The notes under the pieces were generated by a model. It was given only the letters and a program-made list of their open reading frames with translations, made no database searches and was not told the DNA's origin. From NCBI GenBank assembly GCA_025617375.2, contig JAMYGW020000002.1, forward strand, positions 3,038,001 through 3,102,000: DNA of 64,000 nt. The letters run 5' to 3'. The position numbers and the translations under genes were made by a program. This document shows positions 1-13,495 of this stretch, one piece after another. This DNA comes from Acarospora socialis (lineage: Eukaryota; Ascomycota; Lecanoromycetes; Acarosporales; Acarosporaceae). The first letter of the stretch is position 1. Each line of letters starts with the position of its first letter.

Positions 1-3000
1 TGTGATTCAGTAAAGACTGAGAATGATATTGTGAATTTAAAATCATATGAGATTGAGAAGATTCTAAAGAAACAAATTCAGAAAACATGAGAATATCTCA
101 AAATCAAATATCTTGTTCAATGATTAGATTGAAAATCTGAATAAAATGAATAAATTAATAAAAAACACCTGAATTAAATACAAGAACTGATTCAGAAGTT
201 CACTCAAGCACAATAGTGTAGTTTAATCATGCAAAGACTCTATTCTTATTAAATATATGTACTGACAAATGCTAATACTAAAAGTAATTGTTAAAATTTC
301 ATGCACTAAAATCATTCACTTGTAGTGATAATCACATCTCAGCAATGCATTCATATCAGAAATCACCTTATATGCAGTAACTACAACAGCTGCATTTCAG
401 AGACATTGATAACATTTTTGAGAGAATTATAATCAGTAAGAACTCAGACTTGTTAAGTGTGATCAGTAAGTGAACTTCATGACAAAGCTCAGTGAGCATC
501 ATTGACAGAGTTCAACAACACAGCTCACACTCAGAGTTTAGTTTACAGCAATGAGTGAGTTCAGTGACAAAGCTTCAATCACTAATGCTCACAACAAAAC
601 ACAACAACAACAATCTTATCAACTCATCTCACAGACACCAACTACACTCTTGAAAGAGTCAGAATTGATGAGCTTTGACACAAAACTCACTCAACAAACT
701 CACATTTTCTCAGTTAAATATCATTCAACACTCATCTTGTCTATCAGTCTCATTCTTCATTCATGATTGTACTGTTATCTTAACTGATAACTCACTCAGT
801 TATTACTGAAACTATCACAGAAATGATTACAATGTCTCAACAATTGATTAAAAGTGATGAGAAAAAGAAAAAATGAAAAAAAAAATCTAACAACAGTCTG
901 AAGAATATCAAAATGCAAATAATCAATGAAAGTTGCAAATCAAAATTCATCTCAAGCATCAAAATCAACAACAACTCAAATACATTAATCAAACTACAGA
1001 AGAAAGCTGACAAGAAATAACATTGTTAACAGTGTTGAGATGAGATAGAGAGAAAGAAAATGCAAAAAAGATTGATGAAAAAACTGAAGATAATAAAGAG
1101 AAAGATGAAAGCTGAGTTAATTGTGCAGCAAAACATAAGAGAGACACATCAGACAAAGCTAGAAAAACAGATGATGAAGACTTTGATACTTACACTATTG
1201 ATTTTTAAGATGAACAACTCAACAGTTAAATCAATGTTGTTGAGCAATAATTTCAAATACATCAATCAAGACAAAGAAAATATCACTACACTCAACAACA
1301 GTACAATCACATTTTATAACTTATTCACTCAGCATCACAACATCATCAAAAAGAAACTTCATATCATTATAATTGAGAAAATCATCAATGATAGTAAACA
1401 AAAAAATGAATCAATCATATTGCTGTTAAACATGATAAGTCATAACTTCATGACTTAAACATTAATTTGACTTATGCACATCATGACACTTCTTGAACTG
1501 AATAAACACAAGATAGTATGAAAACATCAAGATAAATTTAAGAGAATTGTGTTAGAAGACTTGTTGAAATGTATGATGATTGAAGAAGAAAGCACAATGA
1601 AAAACACAATTTAAGATTTAACACAGACATGTTTCATGAGAATTGAAAAGATAGAGACAATCTCACTGAAATTTTTGAAACTCAGTGCATCAGCTTTAAC
1701 TCAATTAACTTTGCTGAAGTAGTTGATAAAAGAAAATATAAATTTGAACTTACTGATCTTGAGTCAGTCTGTAAAAGAATTGATAATTGAAAAGAATAAA
1801 ATCAATGACAAAATCAATTAACTCATGACTGAGTACACAAATGAGTTGTCAGAACAAATCACAAATAAATATGATGATATTGAAGAAAATTTTGTTCAAG
1901 TTAAAAATGTCATTTATGACATCTGCATGATCAAGATTCTTAAACATGATGAAAATACAGATAGCATCATTATGATTAATGAGAACATTATTGTAATGAA
2001 TGAAGAAAAATACACTGACAACACTGAAGAGAACATCATTATGATGAATGATCAATCAGATAATATAAAAGAAACTCTGATTCTAATTAATGATAAGAAG
2101 AATAAGAAGTTCATAAACTGCATCTTGATGTCTGATGTAGAAAGTACTGACAATATCAATAAGAATGTCATCATCATTGAGAATTACACTGTGAAGAATG
2201 ATGATTTTACATTAAAGACAAGAAACAAATTGAATAATGACTGAAAAACACTCAACACAAAGAAAATGAAGCAAGAATACTATGAGTCATCAGAGTCTGA
2301 AGCAAAAAAAATGTGAAAGATATTGAAGAAAGATGTCTATGAAATTGACTGCAACAATATAAAATTTAATGAACAAGACATCAGTTATTTGATGAAGCAA
2401 AAATTAATTTTGATAATGAAAGATCAGTACTTGCTGAACACTGTGCAAAAGCAAGAATATCTGAACTCAGCTTTTGAAGAAACTTTGCTGTCTTAAATAT
2501 ATGAAGAAATTGAGCTTCTCATTGAAGTTATTTTGAAGACAATGCAGATAGTGAAATGTTTATTGCAATTGTGTGCATCTTGAATTCTCATTGATGAAGA
2601 TAAAGTCATAAACAAGAAAGATATCATCAGAGATTGTATTATCAAATTTCTTTTTCTTAAATATCAATTCTGATATACAAAGAAGATTCAGATGAAAGAG
2701 CTTAACATTTTATCTTTATTTAAGTCAGTTAAATTCACAACAAATTCAACAATAATCAAACTTCTCATAGATGTACTAAAGAACAACATGATAAACAAAC
2801 AGTATTGAGATGTTGATTCTAAGTCTCATGTTGATCTACTGACATACATAATCATCAGTATTAAAGATGATATCAAAAACAACAATATGTCTATTAAAGA
2901 CAATATATTCTTTATCTATAACAACAAATTTGATTTGATCATGTCATCAAATATTATATGATTTTATTCAAACTATGAGAATAAAGATGCATTACACTAT

Positions 3001-4385
3001 CTTGTAAATCAGATAATGAATGAACATCAAGTCTGAAAAGATCAGACAATGATTAATTACTGTTAGAAAGTGAAGAATTAAATCAAGATGTGCAAACTCT
3101 GAAAGTGACATATTGTAGAAAGAAAATGAAATAAAAAAAATAACTGTGTAATCTTTCTGAAGAATGTTATCTCTGAGATTATTGCTGTCAATGTGTTCAA
3201 TATGAATTCTGACAGCACATTATACTATGACACTGAAGATAAATTTGATGAAATCTAGTTTTAGTCAGATCTGTCATCAAAGATGCTCATGCTGTTATAA
3301 CAACAGTTTTACTCACAAACATTTCACATGCAACTTCAAGATCATTTATGCAGCATATAGCAAATTGAGCTTCATGCTTTTCACTATGATTTACTTCTTC
3401 ATGATTATCACAACAATGATTTCAGTTCTTTCTGTTGTCATTGCACATCTTTTTCTTTTATCAATTTGTCTATTGCAACACTCTTGAATTCAGCTTTGCC
3501 TGCTCAATCAGTGAGAATGCTGATCATCAGACATGTGTTATGTGATCTTATTGAGATACTTTTGCTTCTTGCACTTACTGTATTTTACAGATTGCATAAT
3601 TAGCTTCTTTACTTCATCTTAGATGCTAGTCAAGTATATAGTCAGAATGTAGTGTAGAAAAAATCAACAATCTTTGCAATCTGAATAACTTGACTCATTG
3701 CTTCACACAATATGAAGAATGACTAAGTGCTCATATCTTGATAATGACACAGCTGCTGCATGATTGACTTGAGTTCTTGCACATCAAAATTAAATGCTGA
3801 AACAGTGAAGAAAGATGATCTGAAGTGACAAATGCTCAATAATTAAAGAATCTGAAAAAAAGCAGAAATGAATCTTCTGTACTTCAGAGCATAAATAAAA
3901 GTTCTAAACAGTACAGTCTGTTCAGAAGTCTGAAAGAATTTCTGTGATGATTTGAGATGTTTTCTGTGCAGATAAATGCTCTTTCTTAATGATTATGAAT
4001 GATGATTCTGAGTCTGAAAAGAAGAAGATGTCAACTAGAATTTATGTGACTGTTTTGAACAAAAATCTATCAATCATCTTGAATATGAACTTTCTTTTCA
4101 TGCAGAACAATGCTTTCATTCATAATGTGAACAAGATTAAGAAATGATGTGAAGATAATGATGTCAACATTTTTGATTGATCTTCTTACTTCTTCAATCT
4201 AAATTCTATTGAACATCTCTGATTTTTTCTCAAAGAAAATGTCAACATGAAGACTTCAGAGCTAATGTATATGCATGAATCTGTCAACAAGATCAAGAAC
4301 ATCTTGAAATCAGTCTTACAAGCTGAGTGAGAGACTATATTACAGAAAAGAATGGATGCTCTTATAGAGAGTATGTCATGTAGAA
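1..4385. repeat. AT-rich, heavily mutated repeat block
   Basis: This stretch is strongly AT-rich and has essentially no CG dinucleotide until about position 4554. CC and GG are nearly absent, while CA/TG and CT/AG remain common. In-frame stops, chiefly TGA, interrupt every frame, and the few open frames (for example near 1060-1458 and 1825-2244) have skewed composition and no recognisable domain. The block ends inside a readable transposase remnant. I interpret it as transposon-derived DNA inactivated by C-to-T mutation (RIP-like), with a dinucleotide preference unlike classical CpA-directed RIP. No functional gene is supported here. The left boundary lies outside the window. Confidence 0.85.
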
Positions 4386-4429
4386 TTAAGGCAGTTATTG
4401 AGGCTAAAGAGTGGTATACTAAATATTAG
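4082..4429 (+). pseudogene. Tc1/mariner transposase C-terminal part, inactivated
   Basis: One frame from about 4082 to the TAG at 4427-4429 carries the C-terminal half of a Tc1/mariner DDE transposase. It reads MQNNAFIH at 4100, where the family has MQDNAPIH. It continues with D-stop-SSYFFNLNSIEHL at about 4174-4230, where the family has DWPPYSPDLNPIEHLW, and ends with ALIES..AVIEAKEWYTKY at 4358-4426. Several Pro codons have become Ser or Phe, the catalytic-region Asp has become Asn, and both Trp codons have become TGA, all explicable as C-to-T or G-to-A. The frame is kept without indels over about 110 codons, so point mutation rather than deletion inactivated it. The last 45 bases look unmutated. 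The upstream half is too degraded to delimit. Confidence 0.8.
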
Positions 4430-4560
4430 GACTTCAAATTTGGGCATTTAATAGCTTTATATATATACTAATCTATTCTAAATTATGAGATGTCAATGAC
4501 ATGTGGATAAAAAGTTATTCATAAAGACAGTGGTTGACAAAATTGTTGTTTTTCGGCTAT

Positions 4561-4583
4561 GCATACACTTATGGACCCCACTG
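4561..4583 (+). repeat. Right terminal inverted repeat of the Tc1/mariner remnant
   Basis: The sequence ends in ATGGACCCCACTG followed by TA at 4584-4585. Its complement begins CAGTGGGGTCCAT, the form expected of a Tc1/mariner terminus abutting a TA target site. It lies about 150 bp past the transposase stop codon, and base composition returns to normal here. The matching left repeat was not found and may be mutated or outside the window. Confidence 0.5.
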
Positions 4584-4858
4584 TACACGTGTACCAGTTG
4601 TCCTCGTACTCTTACTCTAGGTAGTCACCTTATGAACCACTACATTCGACACTGAACCATAACCTATAGTCAGCGGTTCTGTAGATTGAGCCACGGTTTG
4701 ACGTTTGGTGTTTGATGTGATTCTGATTACTCAGATATAATGATCCACGCCCTTATGTACTTCATATACAAAGCTAAAAAGATAACAGGACCAGCTAGGA
4801 CGGAGTCGTTATTATAAGATGAAATGCCCAGTCAGTTCGATCCGCCATAACCATCTAA

Positions 4859-5515
4859 TCATGCCGTTTCCGTGCTTCCCGACCGACCAAACCCAGCCCT
4901 CATACGAGCTTCTGCAGCGTCCAGATCAGGCTTCATACACGGTGTCATTGCCATCGGTTTCGACAATCGGTCGTGGTCGAGGATAATGTCGGAACACCTG
5001 CCCCACATGCTGCGTGTATTCGCATTCATATGCATCGGGTTGACCAGGACTGTGTCGAAGCCGTATCTGCTGTCGAAACCACCCCAACCATTTCTGAGAG
5101 CGCAGTTCGTGACCAAATCGTGTGCGCCAAACCCAGCAAAATCCCAGGTTGAGACCATGCTCTCGTCGGGGTTGGTCATATCCACGATAATGGCACAGGT
5201 ACCGACCACGAAGCGTTGAGGCATCCGGAACCAGTCCTCGGACACGCCACGGCCAAAGACACCTTTGGTGGTCAATGTTTCGCCCGTGACTTGATCGATC
5301 CTGGTGTTGGGCATGCGTCCTATTTCTTCAAGTGCCCATGCACAGTCGCTTGCTTGGATGCCCATGCCGAAATAAGGATTGCAATCTAGTTGCCGTGCCT
5401 GGATCGGGTGGGAAGGACTTTGACCATCAACGACGGGTGCTGCAGTGCCGAGCAAGGCAAGGAGAGAAACCGCCAAAGGGAACAACAATGCCTTCAACAT
5501 GGCTCGACTTGACAT
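4859..5515 (-). CDS. Small secreted cysteine-bearing protein, effector-like
   Basis: This single-exon gene encodes about 218 residues. The N-terminus (Met-Ser-Ser-Arg, then a Leu/Ala-rich core up to about residue 26) is a typical signal peptide. I chose the second in-frame Met because the longer start at 5536 places a charged MWKKKGQ in front of it; a third Met at 5500 is also possible. The mature part has six cysteines in an LDCNPYFG...DCAWALEEI...GTCAIIVDM...NCALRNGWGG...GRCSDII...PCMKP arrangement. That layout resembles uncharacterised secreted proteins of ascomycetes with DCxxAL and GTCxIxV motifs. No enzyme domain is seen. It lies under 300 bp from the mutated transposon block, a setting common for fungal effector candidates. 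Function is unknown. Confidence 0.65.
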   Translation of the reverse strand: MSSRAMLKALLFPLAVSLLALLGTAAPVVDGQSPSHPIQARQLDCNPYFGMGIQASDCAWALEEIGRMPNTRIDQVTGETLTTKGVFGRGVSEDWFRMPQRFVVGTCAIIVDMTNPDESMVSTWDFAGFGAHDLVTNCALRNGWGGFDSRYGFDTVLVNPMHMNANTRSMWGRCSDIILDHDRLSKPMAMTPCMKPDLDAAEARMRAGFGRSGSTETA

Positions 5516-6337
5516 TTGGCCCTTCTTTTTCCACAAGCAAGCTGAAGACTGTTGCCTGCAGGGCCAAGGGGAAGGAGCTTCGAGTCGTAGCGATCTTTTG
5601 TAGTTGATGTCGAACAGACATAGCCTTCTGGTCCTTCATATCATATCAATATTCGGAATTGTCTCACACCACCTCAACGTCCAAGGCTTGTTTGATTAGC
5701 CATAGAAATGTGGAGTTTGCCGTTTCAACCCTATATGCGCAAAACAAACTCTACCTGCCTCACCACCATGTGTGTGATTTTAGATCAGCCCGAGGGATTA
5801 TTTTGATGGCCACACGTGCTGCCTCTGGCTTCTAGAAGGACTTGATCAGCATCAAAGGGCGACGGCCCGCCGAGGGCAGGCTTTGGTCTCCCATGGTCGT
5901 GTTTGGTAGTTTCATGTGCCTTAACGGCCGAGACATTGGGACAAATAAGATTTGAGGTGGACCCAGGACTCCCAAACCTCGTATCGGGGATACGTCTGAG
6001 AGAAGATGATTGGTACCGACCTACCTGTGTGTAATCGATGGCTTGTTGTCCTCAATATTCGAAACACCTGAGACGTTTCGAGCGAAGTTACCTTCGTGTA
6101 ACTACCTCACCTCGAAAGCCGGGTTGCTTAGGTAAGTTTGAAGGTGGTCAGTGCGTGCATTCGCCTCCGGAGTGGTGGCCTCGTTGATGCGAACCTCTCC
6201 GCGCCCACGGTACCTTGGAAAAGGTTGAAACTTGCTTTTCGTATAGAGAGTTTCGGTGCATCCGCCATTTATTCATTTAGACTTGGTTATTGGTGCACAC
6301 CGGGTCCAGAGGCCCCCCATCTTACTCCCTTGCCTCA
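5516..6337. other. Intergenic region between divergent genes
   Basis: This holds the upstream regions of the secreted-protein gene (-) and the ClpX gene (+). Short overlapping frames occur but none has a recognisable domain. I see no tRNA or repeat in it. Confidence 0.6.
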
Positions 6338-8291
6338 ATGGCAACTGCTACCTTCACCATACCCCACCAAGCCCGCCTGTCCTACATCGCCCTCTCCTCA
6401 ATCCACCGAACATTTACTACCGGCGCATCACTCACCTCGTCTTCGCAATTCCACAGATCTGACTTCACTGGTCAGCCATTCACGGGCACCTATGAGCCTG
6501 GTTTGCCCACCGGTGGCCCCCTCGGGGAGGCCTCGATCTTCGGCGCACCACGGCTGACACCGAAGGTGCTTAAGCAGCATTTAGATCAATTTGTCGTTGG
6601 TCAAGATAGAGCCAAGAAGGTACTGAGTGTATCAGTGTACAACCACTATCAAAGGATTCAAGAGCTACAACGACGTGATGAGGAGGAAGAGGAGCTACTG
6701 CAGCAACAGATGCGACGCGAGCTGGGGCAGAGACACCCAGTCGAAGGCACGGATAGAGCCCTACATTGCCACAAAACGTAACTGATTGGGAAACATAGAC
6801 GAGTTCCCTGGCCAGCAACAAACCATCCCTCTTCAACCTCCGGGGCCAGACCCCCGCCTTGGCGCACCACCGATCCTCGACCCCACCCCGCTGACTATTG
6901 AGAAATCCAACATTCTCCTTCTCGGTCCTTCTGGCGTCGGGAAGACTCTTATGGCCAAAACGCTGGCGCGCGTGCTTTCCGTACCATTCAGCATGAGCGA
7001 CTGCACTCCCTTCACTCAAGCGGGCTACATAGGCGAAGATGCCGAGGTGTGCGTTCAAAGATTATTAGCCGCCAGTAACTACGACGTTGCGAGGGCAGAA
7101 AGGGGCATTATCTGTTTGGATGAGGTGGACAAGATTGCAACGGCGAAGGTCAGCCATGGAAAAGACGTAAGCGGAGAGGGGGTGCAGCAGGCGTTGTTAA
7201 AGATCATCGAGGGTACCACGCTACAAGTCCAGGCAAAGCAAGAGCGATCAGCCGCACATCGCCCAACAGGAGGTATGCACAACGGCTACCCGACCAACAG
7301 CCCTCTATCCGGCGGCACCATGTCCGGCGGCTCCTCGACCACCTACAACCAAGGCAGTGGCGGCGGCTCCAAAGGTGAAGTCTATAACATCCGCACCGAC
7401 AACATCCTCTTCATCTTCACCGGCGCCTTCATCGGCATGCACAAAATCATCATGGACCGCGTCTCCAAAGGCTCCATCGGCTTCGGCGCCCCAGTCCGCG
7501 CTGCCAACAGCGACAACCAAACCTCCCTCAAAGGCGGCTCCGAGGAAGCCAAACTCTTTGAAAAATACCTCCCCTTCTTCACGCCCAATGACGGCACCAC
7601 GCAAACAGACTACAACCCACTCGACCTGCTGGAGCCCTCCGACCTGCAGAAGTACGGCCTCATCCCTGAACTCGTCGGCCGCATTCCCGTCAGCACCGCG
7701 CTGTCCGCCCTCGACGAGGAGGCTCTCGTCCGGGTGCTGACGGAGCCGAGGAACAGCCTGATGCGCCAGTACGAGCAACTGTTTCAGCTCTCGGGCGTCG
7801 AGTTACGCCTCACGAGCGGCGCGCTGAGAGAAGTGGCGAAAGCGGCGCTGGGGATGGGCACTGGCGCGAGAGGTCTGAGAACGGTCATGGAAAGGCTGTT
7901 AGGGGACGCTATGTTTGAAGCTCCTGGTCAGTCGTGCTTAGCCTCCTGAAAACCCTCTCCTTATTCCTTTCAACCACCATACGCCACTAACACCCTTACC
8001 CCCGCACCACTAGAACCCCCTTTCACCTCAGATACTGACATGCCTAACAAACACCCAGGTTCCTCGATAAAATATATCCTCGTCACCGAGCCCGTCGCCC
8101 AGAAGAAATCAGCCCCGATCTACCTGGCGCGCGGCCAGCAGCATAAATTCCACGCCCTCATCGCCGCCGAGGAGGAGGAGTGGGAGAAGAGGAAGGAACG
8201 GGAGCGTGGAGAGGGTGCGGGAGGTGTCAACGCAGGTGTGGGCAGTTTCGAGGAGTATAGGGAGCGAAGCAGAGCCGCGGGGGTGATTTGA
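6338..8291 (+). CDS. MCX1: Mitochondrial ClpX-type AAA+ unfoldase
   Basis: Exons are 6338-6746, 6799-7926 and 8059-8291, giving about 589 residues. ClpX is a hexameric AAA+ unfoldase; the mitochondrial form (Mcx1 in yeast) remodels matrix proteins. The Arg/Ser/Thr-rich N-terminus suggests a mitochondrial presequence, and no zinc-binding N-domain is seen. Visible motifs are [21 protein letters not shown], Walker A GPSGVGKT, the substrate-pore region [10 protein letters not shown], Walker [11 protein letters not shown], and [13 protein letters not shown] near the C-terminus before [11 protein letters not shown]. The first intron (6747-6798, 52 nt) only keeps frame as a GC-AG intron joining HPVE to DEFPG. 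The second (7927-8058) is GT-AG and joins FEAPG to SSIKY. A Gly/Ser-rich insertion lies between the Walker B region and GEVYNI. The C-terminus is rich in Glu and Arg. Confidence 0.92.
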
Positions 8292-8906
8292 TCTGGCCCG
8301 AAGGGTTCTATAGCCTGGCTGGAATGGAAGGTGAAGGAAGAGGAGGACTGGGAGGGGCGTTTGGATGTGGGATCTACGTTTGATGAGCGGATGACGGGTC
8401 ACTTGTGCGTTGGGGAGGGGAGGGCTGCGTGTTATTTCTACGGGCGTGCAAGTGCATCTACAGGCGTTGATAGCTGTCGTTGTTCGATGAAAGGCGTTGG
8501 TATCTCGTCTGCCTTGGGTGTATTTGTGCAGTAGCGGGTGATCTATAGCAGCATGATCTACACATAGCACTACGTTCCAAGCAAAGCAAAATACATAACC
8601 ACACACCTACGGTTCTATACGAGTCCCCAACCTGTACTCGAGGCCCATTTTCTTCGCAAAAGTTCTGTACATACAGTCCGACTACCACGGCTCTACCGAG
8701 AACGGCCCTCTTCCACACCACCCGATACACTGCACCAATAACCCCACCTTCCATCTCCTCTCCCGCCCGCTCCCTCCCTCCCCTCGTACCAGACCCCACT
8801 CCACCGACTTTCGACGAATAAATATAGCTAATGTCACAACATGTACGCACACGACGAGAGGGGCGAAGGGGGAACGGAACCACGCCGCAGGCAACGCAGC
8901 CTCTGT
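8292..8906. other. Convergent 3' region between ClpX and COX5
   Basis: About 0.6 kb separates the two convergent stop codons. It should hold both 3' UTRs. Open frames here overlap on both strands and have no recognisable product. Confidence 0.6.
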
Positions 8907-9763
8907 CTAATCCCTTCTCTTCGCGCTCTGCACCATGCCTGTGCCCGTATAGCCCTCGGCCGAGAAGCCCGTGATCGGTTCCGTGTTTTGATTCTATGTA
9001 TGCGAAAAAGGCAAGTCAGTCGCCTACCCGAAGCCACGTACAAAGGCAGAACGTAACAGAGACGCCGGGGCGTAAGTGGAAGAGAAAGCGGAAGGGAGGG
9101 AAACGGACCTTGAGATATTCGTTCGATTGCTCCTGGTAAGCCTTGGTCATCGTCGTCGGCGGCTCTCTGGCAAACTGCCGCGCGATCAGGACGATGACGA
9201 GCGCGGCGCCGATGCCGTACATGGTGTAGAGAAAGACGACGCGGCGCTCGTCGGGGGGCGGGAGGGCGCGCGGGCCGTGGGGGCCGAAGGCGATCCAGTA
9301 TGCTGTTCGTATCCTCACATCAGTCTTCCACCCGTAAAACATACATTGCAAGCTCGTTGTGTCCTAAGCCAAGAAAGGGCCGCAGCAATCGCCGTCCTCG
9401 GAACTGAAAATGTCGAGGAGACGATGAAGGGAAGAGCTTCCCGCGTCCGCAAGCAAGGCAAGGCAACGTACCGGCCTTCTTCTCCTGCAGCGTCAACTCG
9501 TGCCAGTCGGCCTTCATGCGGTCCCGCAGCGCCATCCACAGCTCCGCCTGCTCCTGCGGCGGCATCGCTTCCCACCGCTTCTCGATCCCGGCAAGCGTCG
9601 GGTTCGAGATGGCGTGCGCGTGCCGGCTCTGCTGCGCCGTCCGGCTCGCATGCAGACACGCCGCCGGCGTCGACAGGAAGGGCCTCAGCGTCCGGCGGGT
9701 GGTGGTTGAGGCGAGGAGCGAGGCCGAGCTGTTGCGAGCTCCGAGTGGTAGGGAGCGTAGCAT
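8907..9763 (-). CDS. COX5: Cytochrome c oxidase subunit V (mammalian subunit IV)
   Basis: In transcript order the exons are 9763-9472, 9302-9109 and 8993-8907, encoding 190 residues, the usual length. The protein is a nuclear-encoded, single-span subunit of respiratory complex IV in the mitochondrial inner membrane. The Arg/Ser-rich N-terminus ending near HASRTAQQSRHAHA is a presequence. Then come IEKRWEAMPPQEQAELWMAL, EKKAAYWIAFGPHGPR, the membrane helix VVFLYTMYGIGAALVIVLIA, QSNEYLK, and EPITGFSAEGYTGTGMVQ at the C-terminus. The introns (169 and 115 nt) were placed by GT-AG signals and by restoring the family junctions KKA-AYW and EYLK-NQN. It converges on the mitochondrial ClpX gene. Confidence 0.93.
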
Positions 9764-12091
9764 TTTCGGAGCGGTTTGGGGTGAGTTGCGGGGCCGGGTG
9801 GGCGATTGGGGTGATGGGTGGTCGAGTGCGTGAGTTGTGAGTAGCTGCGGCAGCTTCGCACAGCTGGGCTTTTGCTCAATTGCTGGGCTCGTGTGTCGAG
9901 AAGTGCTGTTGGAGAGTGGTCGGAACCGAAGTAAGTTACCTTAGGTGTGCATTTCGAGCTAAGTTCGTAAACGGCTACGGCCAATCAGAGGCCACTACAG
10001 CAGGGAGGGAGTAATTGGGTTAGAGCAAATCACCTCAGCTTCATTCAATAAGGTTTTTCGTGATAGAGAACCATCACAGTGTTTCTATTTATCCTAACTT
10101 TATGGGTGGCCACCTCATCCGAGTTGCTCTCAGAAGCCTCATATACTTTGCTGTTTACATATTGTGTGACATTACTGTCGTTACCACACACCTGGAAGCT
10201 ATTGTGCAATAAGACAACCTCCGGCCCTGTCACTACAGCGCCGATCTGGGCTCTTAATTGGCAGATGTCAAGTTGAAGAACGAATGCATGTACTCGAGTA
10301 TACATGCCAATGCTAATTTGGCTGGATACCGCTCAATTTCAGGATCCAACGAATGCCCAGGCATCAACTCCAATATAGTCTACTGGTCGGACCTTCGTGA
10401 TTGGGCTCCCAATGTTTTATCATCTCCTTTACATGTAGGATACAGCTGTCTTGTCCCTCCGCCGCAGTTCTGAGAGGCTTTATCTTCTCACCTAATTCTC
10501 CATAACACCCCTTTTCGTGTGTCGCGTTCAGTATGGACGCTCATACAACTTCGCTCAGACCTGGAGGTATGAGTACACACACTCTCTACTCTCATCTGCT
10601 CCCTTTTTCCCAGGCATACGCGTCCCTGTGTCAAGTCCTGGAACATGTCTTTCCTTTCCACTTCTGGACCGATTTTGCTACCTGGCCAAGTCGAAACCAG
10701 CCTACATTGTTTGGTCGTACCAGCCAGGGCAAGAGGAGGGCTCGCAGCCCTACAAGTTCCCCGATACAGCCAAAAATGTGGCAAAACATACAACAGCGGG
10801 AATTCGCTGGTCGTCACCGACCCAACTACTGATCCGCCGATCTGTGGCTTGTGTATGGCAGAGCGGACGGGATGCCCAGTTCTCCACAGTCTATGGTCGT
10901 ATGTGGGAGGTGGTGTTGAGAAAGTGATTCTTACCGTTTGGTAGTGGAACCACTCTCCCACCGGCTTTCTCCCACCTCTTGACAACACAATGTCTCTGAT
11001 GAAACCTAGTCTATCTTCTCGCTGAAGCATGTATTGTTTTGATGAGGTTGCTCGCATCTGGATTCGACATATAGAATGCCATGGGTGGGAAAGTAGATCC
11101 TGTTGGTTCCAACCTCACAAATCTATCCTGTCTCATCGTAGGCGGCAGTGCATTGAAGTCCAGAGTTGGAGTTTGATACTGGTCGGATGCTAAATTCCTG
11201 AATGCCGGTGGCTGCAGAGCTTCTCGCAGCCCTAATCTTTTCATACACCCAAGACTTCAATGTTAGCCATGGCGTTGTTCCTTTGGTATCATACCATATT
11301 TGAGCTTGTTACTAGGCCTGAAAAAGGTATATACACAGCTTTCGTTACGAGTGGAGGCCGATGGCTCGATTCAAATCTACGAAATGCCTTCATAGATTCC
11401 AGAGACACTCCGTAGGCTTGAGTCACTAAATTTGATATCTAGCCTCGAAAGAAAACATCTTCGTCCTGTTCGTGCTGTGTTCATACTTTACATGTCAGCA
11501 GTGCAGGTGAACCCATACATCCGCCTGTCAGCAGCGTGCCCGAGGCTTCCGATCGGGCTGGTGGGTACGAGTACATATCACTGAAGGCCATATCTACAGC
11601 GGGCTTCCTGGTAGGTCTCTACATTGTAGCCCCACAGACCCCATAGGGCCCATTGAGGGCATACTCACATAGAGAATTTACGGAAGCCGAGGGATAAGGC
11701 AAGGTATTATCGGACCACGGGACAAACATTGATAATATAATATACCGGAGTACCTTAATGAACGCTCGTAATGGATTGGTGACTTCTGGACATCTTACGG
11801 TACAGCCACGCCCTTTTGCAAGTTACCAATGCCGACTGGTACGGTAATTTTCACTAATCTGACAGATGACGCTTGGCACACGTCTCATCAATAAAAGTCC
11901 CTCCGTCTCAACTCTCTTCATCTACCAACAAAACTACCTTTACCACAACACCTTGCACATCCATTGCACGATCCCTTCATAGAGACTTTTTCAGAGCCTA
12001 ATACTATAAGGTACTACTCCTCCTATACGGACCCTTTGAAATTCTTTCTGAGGCCGAAGTTCTTTGCTAACTGCCCCACTAGACATCACCA
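9764..12091. other. Long intergenic region upstream of GAPDH and COX5
   Basis: This 2.3 kb lies between two divergently transcribed genes. Overlapping frames near 10488-11057 (-) and 10517-10944 (+) compete over the same bases and match nothing I can name, so I do not call a gene; decayed coding sequence is possible. The part next to GAPDH has ATAAAAG at about 11891 and pyrimidine-rich tracts at about 11896-11945, typical of strong fungal promoters. Confidence 0.5.

Positions 12092-13495
<1,404 letters not shown>

Noticed and set aside
551-3487. Open frames in the AT-rich block (551-766, 1060-1458, 1825-2244, 3227-3487)
   Set aside because: Composition-driven frames in mutated DNA, with no domain and no splice context.
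7305-7778. Minus-strand 157-codon frame inside ClpX
   Set aside because: Antisense shadow of the conserved AAA+ domain.
10488-11057. 189-codon minus-strand frame upstream of GAPDH
   Set aside because: Overlaps plus-strand frames of similar length; no recognisable domain or start context.
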